DNA of 38,499 bases from Methanocorpusculum sp. Lineage in GTDB: Archaea > Halobacteriota > Methanomicrobia > Methanomicrobiales > Methanocorpusculaceae. Under the pieces are notes generated by a model. That model was given only the letters and a program-made list of their open reading frames with translations, ran no database searches and had not been told where the DNA came from. This document shows positions 32,434-38,499 of this stretch, piece by piece. The stretch is from NCBI GenBank assembly GCA_029987235.1, contig DALTWF010000015.1, positions 1 through 38,499 of the forward strand, in the 5' to 3' direction. Position numbers and translations under genes: made by a program. Within the stretch, counting starts at the first letter, position 1, and the number at the start of each line of letters is the position of its first letter.

Positions 32434-32766
32434 ATGAATTTCGATCCGAAAGAACTTATCGGCAAAACAATGGCAGTCAAAGACCTGATCGCGTATCAGG
32501 CGGGCTCTGTCGTATCGCGGATGGTTATTAACAAAAAAGCCGGAACGGTTACTGCATTCGCTTTTGAAAAAGGCGAGGGGCTTTCCGAGCACTCTGCACC
32601 ATTTGACGCACTTGTTATCGGTGTGGAAGGCGAGGCCGAGATTCCAATAGGCGGCGAACCTCATATTGTCAGAGCAGGGGATATGCTGATTATGCCGGCA
32701 AATATTACGCATGCAGTCAAACCGCTGTCACGGTTTAAGATGATGCTCGTGTTAATCCACGAGTAA
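32434..32766 (+). CDS. Small cupin-domain protein
   Basis: A 110-residue single-domain cupin. The two cupin motifs are recognisable: GLSEHSAPFDALVIGVEGEA (about 50-70, with one His and the Glu of the metal site region) and the second around GDMLIMPANITHAVKP (about 84-99, with His96). Such proteins bind a metal and often act as small-molecule sensors or isomerases; no specific role can be given. The ATG at 32434 is taken because a TATA box sits about 27 bases upstream. Eight T (32768-32775) follow the stop. Confidence 0.85.
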   Translation: MNFDPKELIGKTMAVKDLIAYQAGSVVSRMVINKKAGTVTAFAFEKGEGLSEHSAPFDALVIGVEGEAEIPIGGEPHIVRAGDMLIMPANITHAVKPLSRFKMMLVLIHE

Positions 32767-33158
32767 CTTTTTTTTATCTTACATTTCTCTGCTGTAGTTT
32801 TACACTATAAGTTAACTTCTCCTCATGTATTTAGCATATTCTTCTCATGTGTCTTTCAGGAAAAAACGCGCATAGATTGGGTATGAAAAAAAGAACTGCA
32901 GTTTAGCGGTCAGATTTTCTATCAGTCGCCAATGCTTTTAGAACTCATGATTATTTGATTTGATTATTTTCAGTGGTTATTTATTAATGAAAATAGTTTA
33001 CTTTACTTTCTTGAATATTTTATATGGTTTATTTTCAAAAAAAGAAGGCAGGAAAATGGTCTTTTTTTCTGCTCGTCTAATAAGGAAGATTTATCTATTC
33101 TCCTATTCAACCATACAAGTAATCGATTTCGATCGATATAGGCTGGTGCATATAAGCA
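32767..33158 (+). promoter_or_regulatory. Long AT-rich leader upstream of the fwd-hdr cluster
   Basis: No supported gene lies in these 392 bases. T8 at 32768-32775 ends the cupin transcript. A 73-codon frame over the second half overlaps the next gene and has no recognisable features. A TATA-like GATTTATCT (33088-33096) would give a leader of about 40 bases. In that leader ATCGAT-TTCG-ATCGAT (33122-33137) forms a dyad, and GGTG at 33145-33148 is a suitable ribosome-binding site for the ATG at 33159. A second TATA-like CATATAAG lies too close to the ATG to serve it. Confidence 0.5.
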
Positions 33159-33428
33159 ATGGCATTTGCAATGCATATTAACATGGAAAAATGTACTGGT
33201 TGTAACAACTGTGTAGTTGCATGTCCGGTAAATGCGCTGGAACTCTGCATCGTAGATCCGACTACTACAAAGAAGATCTACCGCGTTACTAACGGAAAGG
33301 CTCTGTCCCTTGATGTTAACAACGAACTGTGTGCAGGTTGCGGTGTATGCGTCGAAGCATGTCCGTACAGTGTTATCAGACTGGTATCACAGGCTCCGCC
33401 TGTAGTGAAAGCTATTGAGGAGCACTGA
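33159..33428 (+). CDS. fwdG: Two-cluster ferredoxin, FwdG-like
   Basis: An 89-residue ferredoxin with two [4Fe-4S] motifs: CTGCNNCVVACP (Cys12, 15, 18, 22) and CAGCGVCVEACP (Cys58, 61, 64, 68). The CPVNALEL segment and the roughly 35-residue insert between the motifs match FwdG/FmdG, the small electron-transfer subunit of formylmethanofuran dehydrogenase. The catalytic subunits (A, B, C, D) are not in the window. The next gene is FwdF-like and the following ones are hdrCBA, so this ferredoxin probably carries electrons between heterodisulfide reductase and CO2 reduction. A different stand-alone ferredoxin is possible but less likely. Confidence 0.8.
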   Translation: MAFAMHINMEKCTGCNNCVVACPVNALELCIVDPTTTKKIYRVTNGKALSLDVNNELCAGCGVCVEACPYSVIRLVSQAPPVVKAIEEH

Positions 33429-33444
33429 AGGTGAGGAAATAATT

Positions 33445-34608
33445 ATGGCAATGAGCACAATGTTTCCAAAGTTCGCTGTGAAAACAGAGAATGAGACCGT
33501 TATCATGGAGCAGCGTCTCCTGAAAAAGATCTCCCACCTGAAATTAAACGTCAGCAAGTGTACCGGGTGCGGTGTTTGTGTTGATACATGTCCGAAGGAA
33601 GCAATTACCCTTGGCATGGTTGGCGCAGCCGTTCGCGGTGCAACGAACGAGGCACCGATTAAGGTCGACCCGTCGGTCTGTTCTTACTGTGGTGTCTGTA
33701 CCATTATGTGTCCGTTCAACTCTCTCGCCCTTGAGATTGACGGAGAAGCAGCACTTCCGATTAAAGATCAGGAAGGTTTCCCTGAACTCGATTTCGTTGC
33801 AGAAATCGATGAAAACAAGTGTGAAAGATGCACTATCTGCTCAGAAGCATGCCCGAATGATGCAATTGTCCGTGATATCCCGGTTTATGAGGGAGAAGGC
33901 GGAAAGACTCCGCGTCAGGCAGCTCTTGCAGCAGAGACCAAACTTGTTGTTGACAAAGCAAAATGTGATGCATGCGGTATCTGTGCATCCCTTTGTCCGG
34001 CACTTAAAATCAAGCGCACTGCATTTTCCGCAGAGAACCCTAAGTCCGCAGGTAATGTTATCTGGGATTCCAAACTCTGTAATGCGTGCAAAGTATGTGC
34101 AGATGCATGTCCAAACGATGCAATCGCTGTTGAGCGTGTCGTAAAGGCAGATGCAAAACTCGCAGGCAAAGTCACTATCGACAAAGAGAACTGTGTCACC
34201 TGTACCTGGTGTAAGACTGCATGCCCGAATGAGGCTGTTACCGTCACCAAGTTCTTCGAGGGTGATCTCACTATCGATGCAGCAAAGTGTCCGGGAGGAT
34301 GTTCTACCTGTGCAGACGTATGTCCGTGCAAGGCAATTTATCTCCCCAAACCGGTTGGAGCAACCAATCTTAAGAAAGACGGCATTGAAGACAAGATTGC
34401 AGTCAACAAGGATCTGTGTATCCTCTGTGGTGCATGTGTCAATGCATGTCCGTCCGAAGATGCAATCACTTTAAAGAGAACTGCAGTTCACTATAAAGGA
34501 ACTGTCACCGATCTTGCAAAGAAGATTGAGGCAAAACTCTGCGTTGCAAGAACCTCTAAAGTCGTAGAAGCAACCTTTGGTCAGGTTGAGACCAAGCCGG
34601 TGGAGTAA
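33445..34608 (+). CDS. fwdF: Polyferredoxin with eight [4Fe-4S] motifs, FwdF-like
   Basis: A 387-residue polyferredoxin. Eight cluster motifs follow one another: CTGCGVCVDTCP, CSYCGVCTIMCP, CERCTICSEACP, CDACGICASLCP, CNACKVCADACP, CVTCTWCKTACP, CPGGCSTCADVCP and CILCGACVNACP. Eight clusters and this length match FwdF/FmdF, the electron wire of formylmethanofuran dehydrogenase. Motif seven has CxxxCxxCxxxC spacing. The ATG at 33445 is chosen because GGTGAGG precedes it; the frame is open ten residues upstream, into fwdG. It lies between fwdG and hdrC. Confidence 0.85.
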   Translation: MAMSTMFPKFAVKTENETVIMEQRLLKKISHLKLNVSKCTGCGVCVDTCPKEAITLGMVGAAVRGATNEAPIKVDPSVCSYCGVCTIMCPFNSLALEIDGEAALPIKDQEGFPELDFVAEIDENKCERCTICSEACPNDAIVRDIPVYEGEGGKTPRQAALAAETKLVVDKAKCDACGICASLCPALKIKRTAFSAENPKSAGNVIWDSKLCNACKVCADACPNDAIAVERVVKADAKLAGKVTIDKENCVTCTWCKTACPNEAVTVTKFFEGDLTIDAAKCPGGCSTCADVCPCKAIYLPKPVGATNLKKDGIEDKIAVNKDLCILCGACVNACPSEDAITLKRTAVHYKGTVTDLAKKIEAKLCVARTSKVVEATFGQVETKPVE

Positions 34609-34613
34609 ATATC

Positions 34614-35198
34614 ATGACAAGCGCAAAAGCATACAAAGATGCTGCGTTAGCAGCACGCCTTTCTGACCGCTACTTCCGCCCGTCCGAAGACTCCGACCCG
34701 ACCTTCGTCGGCGAAGTAGAAAAGATTGCCGGCACTATGGCCCACCTGTGTTTCCAGTGCGGAACCTGTACCGGCTCCTGCCCGTCTGCTCCGAGAAGCA
34801 GCTACAGAATCCGGTCCTTCATGCGCCGTGCCAACCTCGGCATGAGAGACGTCTGCTTAAACGACCCCGATCTCTGGCTCTGCACCACCTGCTACACCTG
34901 CAGCGACAGATGCCCGCGTGACCTCGTCCCGACCGACGTCATCATGGCCATGAGAAACATGGCAGCAAAACAGGGAATTATCCCCAAGAACGCCCTCGGC
35001 ACCGTCACCAACATCTACAAGACCGGTCACGGCGTACCGAACAACGATGCAAACCGTGCGGCAAGAGTTAAACTCGGCCTTGAAGCAGAACCCGAAACCA
35101 CCTGCAAATACCCCGAGTTCATTCCGGCAATCCGCAAGATTCTTGAAATCTACGGCACCAAACAGCTTGCAGACAAAGTATTAGGAGAAGGGAAGTAA
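34614..35198 (+). CDS. hdrC: CoB-CoM heterodisulfide reductase subunit C
   Basis: A 194-residue iron-sulfur subunit with two [4Fe-4S] sites: CFQCGTCTGSCP (Cys46, 49, 52, 56) and CTTCYTCSDRCP (Cys90, 93, 96, 100). The cysteine pattern and length match HdrC of the soluble HdrABC complex, which relays electrons from HdrA to HdrB. It starts five bases after fwdF and ends two bases before hdrB, in a tight operon. Codons are strongly biased to C-ending forms, as expected of highly expressed methanogenesis genes. Confidence 0.95.
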   Translation: MTSAKAYKDAALAARLSDRYFRPSEDSDPTFVGEVEKIAGTMAHLCFQCGTCTGSCPSAPRSSYRIRSFMRRANLGMRDVCLNDPDLWLCTTCYTCSDRCPRDLVPTDVIMAMRNMAAKQGIIPKNALGTVTNIYKTGHGVPNNDANRAARVKLGLEAEPETTCKYPEFIPAIRKILEIYGTKQLADKVLGEGK

Positions 35199-35200
35199 AT

Positions 35201-36118
35201 ATGTCACACACCTACGCATTCTTCCTCGGCTGCATTGCCCCGAACCGGTACCCCGGTATCGAAGCCGCTGCAATTCGCACCGGTAAAAAACTCGGCATTG
35301 ACCTTGTTCCGCTGAAAGGCGCATCCTGCTGCCCTGCTCCGGGCGCATTCGGTTCCATTGACTTAAACGTCTGGTACGCAATGGCTGCAAGAAACTTAAT
35401 CCTTGCAGAGCAGATGAACACCGACATTGCATTAATCTGCAACGGCTGCTACAAGTCAATGTGGGAAGTCAACCACAAACTGAAGAACAACGACGAACTC
35501 CGCGACAACGTCAACGAAGTCCTCAAAGAAGTCGACATGGAATACAAAGGCACGATTAACGTCCACCACCTTTGCGAACTCTACTACGACCCCGAGGTCT
35601 GCGGTCTTGACACCCTCAAAGACACCGTCACCACCCCGCTTTCCGGCTTAAAGATTGCCTGCCACTACGGCTGCCACTTACTTAAGCCCGCCAAAGACCG
35701 GGAATTCGAAAACCCTGCCATCGGCGACACCGAACACCCGACCTGGTTCGAAGACCTTATCACCGCAGTCGGCGCCCAGCCGATTGAATACCGCAACAAG
35801 ATGCAGTGCTGCGGTGCAGGCGGCGGAGTCCGCGGCTACGACATCGCCCATTCCCTTGACATCACCAACGAAAAGATTACCCACATGACCGAAGCCGGTG
35901 CAGAAGTTATTGCAGACACCTGCCCGTTCTGCCAGCTGCAGTTCGACCGCGGCCAGTACGAAATCTCCGAGAAATTCGGCGTCAACTGGGGCCTTCCGGT
36001 TATGCACTTCTGTGAACTGTTAGGTCTTGCCCAGGGCATGTCCCCTGTTGAATTAGGACTTGACCTTCACCAGATTTCCTGCCAGCCGATGCTTGACAAA
36101 CTGAAGGGAGGAAACTAA
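35201..36118 (+). CDS. hdrB: CoB-CoM heterodisulfide reductase subunit B
   Basis: The 305-residue catalytic subunit that reduces the CoM-S-S-CoB heterodisulfide at two non-cubane [4Fe-4S] clusters. The two CCG-domain cysteine sets are complete: FLGCIAPNRYPG, SCCPAPGAF and CNGCYKS in the first half, and HYGCHLLKP, QCCGAGGGVRG and TCPFCQLQ in the second. Length is normal. A GAAGGGAAG site lies before the ATG; hdrA follows with one base between stop and start. Confidence 0.97.
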   Translation: MSHTYAFFLGCIAPNRYPGIEAAAIRTGKKLGIDLVPLKGASCCPAPGAFGSIDLNVWYAMAARNLILAEQMNTDIALICNGCYKSMWEVNHKLKNNDELRDNVNEVLKEVDMEYKGTINVHHLCELYYDPEVCGLDTLKDTVTTPLSGLKIACHYGCHLLKPAKDREFENPAIGDTEHPTWFEDLITAVGAQPIEYRNKMQCCGAGGGVRGYDIAHSLDITNEKITHMTEAGAEVIADTCPFCQLQFDRGQYEISEKFGVNWGLPVMHFCELLGLAQGMSPVELGLDLHQISCQPMLDKLKGGN

Positions 36119-36119
36119 G

Positions 36120-38162
36120 ATGGCATACACAGGCAAAAAGATCAAAGAATCCGGAGAAGCTCCGTTCGTACCGAGAATCGGTGTTTTCATCTGCCACTGC
36201 GGTACCAACATCGCCGGCTCCCTTGACGTAGACGCCGTCTGCGAATACGCCAAGACCGTTCCAAACGTAATCGTTGCCGAACACTACGCATACATGTGTT
36301 CCACCCCTGGTCAGAACATGATCAAAGAGGCCATCGCCGAACACAAATTAACCGGTGTAGTTGTTGCAGCATGTACCCCGAGACTGCACGAACAGACCTT
36401 CAGAACCGCAACTGCAAACGGCGGCTTAAACCAGTTCAGATTTGAAATGGCCAACATCCGTGACCAGGGTTCCTGGGTCCACATGCACGACTGGGACGGC
36501 GGCACCGCAAAAGCAAAAGACGCAGTCCGCATCGCAGTCGCAAAAGCCTCCAAACTCGAAGACCTCTTCCCGATGGCAGTACCGGTTGAACACCGCGCCC
36601 TCGTTGTCGGAGCAGGTATCGCAGGTATCCAGGCCTCCATGGACTTAGCCGCAGCAGGCATCGAAACCTACCTTATCGAGAAAGAACCGACCATCGGCGG
36701 CCGCATGTCCCAGCTCGACAAGACCTTCCCGACCCTCGACTGCTCCCAGTGTATCTTATCCCCGAAGATGGCCGAAGCCGGCAGAACCCCCAACATCAAA
36801 CTCTACACCCTTGCAGAAGTTGAAGATGTTGAAGGCTACATCGGCAACTTCGACGTCACCATCCGTCGCCACGCCCGCGGCGTAATGACACCTGCCGAAG
36901 CCGCAGCAAAAGGCATCGTCGGCGGAGGATGTACCGGATGCGGCGACTGTAAAGAAGTCTGCCCTGTCGTCAAACCCAACACCTGGGAATTCGGCATGGC
37001 CCCGCGCAAGGCAATCTACATCCAGCACGCACAGGTTGTACCTCTTATCTACACCATCGACTTCAAGGCATGCGTAAAATGCGGTCTTTGCGTCACCGCA
37101 TGCGGTCAGAAGAAAGCAATCGACCTCGAAATGCAGGACGAACTGTTCACCATCAAAGTCGGAACCGTTATCCTTGCAACCGGATACGAAACCTTCCCGA
37201 TCGAACAGAAGAAAGAATGGGGATACAAGTTATACGACAACGTCATCACCTCCCTTGAATTCGAACGCTTAATCTGCGCATCCGGTCCGACCGTTGGTCA
37301 CCTTGTCAGACCATCTGACGGCGAAACTCCGATGTCCGTCGGATTCGTCCTCTGTGCAGGTTCCCGAGACAACACCGGCATCGGCAAACCGTACTGCTCC
37401 AGATTCTGCTGCATGTACTCACTCAAGCACGCCCACCAGGTCATGGAAAAGATTCCAGGCTGCCGCGCCTTCATCTTCTACATGGATATCAGAAGCTTCG
37501 GTAAAGCATACGAAGAGTTCTACTACCGTATCCAGAACGAAGGCTGCAAGTTCATCCGCGGACGTGTTGCCCAGGTCCAGGAACTCCCGAACAAGAACCT
37601 CATCGTTGTTGCAGAAGACACCCTCTTAGGCACCCCTGTTGAGATTGAAGTCGAACTTGTTGTTCTCGCAGCAGCCATCCAGCCGACCGCAGAAACCGAA
37701 AGAGTCCGCAGACAGTTCGGTGTTTCCTGCTCCGGCGACAAATGGCTCCTTGAAGCCCACCCGAAGCTTAACCCGTGCGGTACCACCACTGCCGGTGTCT
37801 ACGTCGCAGGCGTCTGCCAGGGTCCGAAAGACATTCCGGACACCGTTGCACAGGCCGAAGGCGCTGCATCTGCAGCATCCATCCCAATCCACGCAGGCAA
37901 AGTCGAACTTGAGCCTTACTACGCCCAGTGTGTCCAGGAACTCTGTGCCGGCTGCGGCATGTGTACCAGACTCTGCCCGTACTCTGCCCTGTCCATGACC
38001 ACCGCCGAAGACGGCCGCACTGTAATGCAGGTCACTGCTGCAAAGTGTAAAGGCTGCGGTACCTGCGGCGGATTCTGTCCGGGCGGCGCAATCAAGATGC
38101 AGCACTTCACCAGCCCGCAGATTCTTGCTCAGATTGATGCATTCTTCCTTGGAGGCAACTAA
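36120..38162 (+). CDS. hdrA: CoB-CoM heterodisulfide reductase subunit A
   Basis: The 680-residue flavin-bifurcating subunit. It shows an N-terminal GVFICHCGTNIAGSLD motif, the FAD-binding ALVVGAGIAGIQASMDLA near residue 160, CSQCILSPKMAEAG near 210, an inserted ferredoxin domain (CTGCGDCKEVCP, CVKCGLCVTACG, about 270-330), CAGSRDNTGIGKPYCSRFCC near 415 with Cys where some methanococci use selenocysteine, and a C-terminal two-cluster ferredoxin (CAGCGMCTRLCP, CKGCGTCGGFCP, about 605-660). In homologs it splits electrons from hydrogenase or formate dehydrogenase between heterodisulfide and ferredoxin. A GGGAGG site precedes the ATG. Confidence 0.97.
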   Translation: MAYTGKKIKESGEAPFVPRIGVFICHCGTNIAGSLDVDAVCEYAKTVPNVIVAEHYAYMCSTPGQNMIKEAIAEHKLTGVVVAACTPRLHEQTFRTATANGGLNQFRFEMANIRDQGSWVHMHDWDGGTAKAKDAVRIAVAKASKLEDLFPMAVPVEHRALVVGAGIAGIQASMDLAAAGIETYLIEKEPTIGGRMSQLDKTFPTLDCSQCILSPKMAEAGRTPNIKLYTLAEVEDVEGYIGNFDVTIRRHARGVMTPAEAAAKGIVGGGCTGCGDCKEVCPVVKPNTWEFGMAPRKAIYIQHAQVVPLIYTIDFKACVKCGLCVTACGQKKAIDLEMQDELFTIKVGTVILATGYETFPIEQKKEWGYKLYDNVITSLEFERLICASGPTVGHLVRPSDGETPMSVGFVLCAGSRDNTGIGKPYCSRFCCMYSLKHAHQVMEKIPGCRAFIFYMDIRSFGKAYEEFYYRIQNEGCKFIRGRVAQVQELPNKNLIVVAEDTLLGTPVEIEVELVVLAAAIQPTAETERVRRQFGVSCSGDKWLLEAHPKLNPCGTTTAGVYVAGVCQGPKDIPDTVAQAEGAASAASIPIHAGKVELEPYYAQCVQELCAGCGMCTRLCPYSALSMTTAEDGRTVMQVTAAKCKGCGTCGGFCPGGAIKMQHFTSPQILAQIDAFFLGGN

Positions 38163-38164
38163 TT

Positions 38165-38499
38165 ATGTCTGACGAATGGAAACCCAAAATTATCGGTATC
38201 ATCTGCAACTGGTGTTCCTACGCCGGTGCAGACGGTGCAGGTTCAGCCCGTACTCAGTACCCGCCAGACGTAAGAATTGTGCGTGTCATGTGTACCGGTC
38301 GTATCGACACTCTGTTTGTCCTGAAAGCCTTTGCTGACGGCGCAGACGGTGTCTTAGTATCAGGCTGCCACTTCGGTGACTGCCACTACCTTGCAGGCAA
38401 CTTCAAGGCAGCAAAGAGAATGTTCCTTGTAAAATCCATCCTTCACAACCTTGGTATTGACCACCACAGATTCCGGATGACTTTCGTTTCCGCATCTGA
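38165..38499 (+). CDS. mvhD: MvhD, Hdr-linked [2Fe-2S] subunit (partial, runs off the window)
   Basis: The first 111 codons of an MvhD/VhuD/FlpD-family protein, the adaptor that passes electrons from a [NiFe]-hydrogenase or formate dehydrogenase to HdrA. Recognisable are GIICNWCSYAGADGAG near residue 14, RVMCTGRIDTLFVLKAF near 40 and GCHFGDCHYLAGNFKA near 65, which carry the conserved cysteines. The frame is open to the last base, so the C-terminus is missing. It starts two bases after hdrA. What follows outside the window (mvhGA or fdhAB) would decide the electron donor. Confidence 0.93.
   Translation, partial: MSDEWKPKIIGIICNWCSYAGADGAGSARTQYPPDVRIVRVMCTGRIDTLFVLKAFADGADGVLVSGCHFGDCHYLAGNFKAAKRMFLVKSILHNLGIDHHRFRMTFVSAS

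Noticed and set aside
32960..33181. 73-codon open frame upstream of the fwdG-like gene
   Set aside because: AT-rich chance frame in a promoter region, overlapping the real ferredoxin start in another frame.
36120..38162. Selenocysteine in HdrA
   Set aside because: The frame is uninterrupted and the candidate position in CSRFCC is an ordinary cysteine codon.

Overview
The window is about 38.5 kb from the chromosome of a hydrogenotrophic methanogenic archaeon, most likely order Methanomicrobiales and probably Methanocorpusculum or a close relative. The basis is a complete hdrCBA set joined to mvhD and formylmethanofuran dehydrogenase-type ferredoxins, genes for methanopterin (mptA, a DHPS-like gene), F420 (cofE) and F430 (cfbA), archaeal translation genes (aIF5B, S6e, Cbf5, SRP54) and TATA-type promoters. 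The genus is inferred from general gene character, not from a database match. No CRISPR array, insertion sequence, integrase or rRNA gene is visible.

Layout. 1-324: no convincing gene. 325-10084: mptA and ilvC diverge; then, mostly on the minus strand, two AMP phosphorylase paralogs flank cofE, followed by a dihydropteroate synthase-like gene, a DUF2240 gene (plus strand), ribosomal protein S6e and aIF5B. 10212-16163: tRNA-His, a lipoprotein phosphatase, serA, a TctA-like membrane protein, hemD overlapping cbf5, and tRNA-Ser. 16330-26214: a purine permease, two cell-surface proteins, a non-canonical FtsZ/tubulin-like protein with a repetitive tail, an HTH regulator, and a lipoprotein paired with a hybrid histidine kinase. 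26306-30210: ftsY-ffh-def-fmt with overlapping or nearly touching reading frames. 30232-32766: a DUF1015 gene, rimI overlapping cfbA, and a cupin gene. 33159-38499: fwdG-like, fwdF-like, hdrC, hdrB, hdrA and mvhD (cut by the window end), the electron-bifurcating core of CO2-reducing methanogenesis.

The most unusual feature is an apparently intact peptide deformylase (def) plus methionyl-tRNA formyltransferase (fmt) pair, translationally coupled to the SRP genes. Archaea are generally held to start proteins with unformylated methionine and to use methanopterin rather than folate in methanogens, so a complete formylation/deformylation pair in a methanogen core operon deserves attention. Second is the FtsZ-like protein, which lacks a normal tubulin signature loop and carries an array of RPKET-type repeats, next to a membrane-anchored surface protein.

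Many first genes of transcription units have a TATA-like box about 25-33 bases before the start codon and no Shine-Dalgarno sequence, suggesting leaderless transcripts. Genes inside operons tend to have clear GGAGG-type sites.
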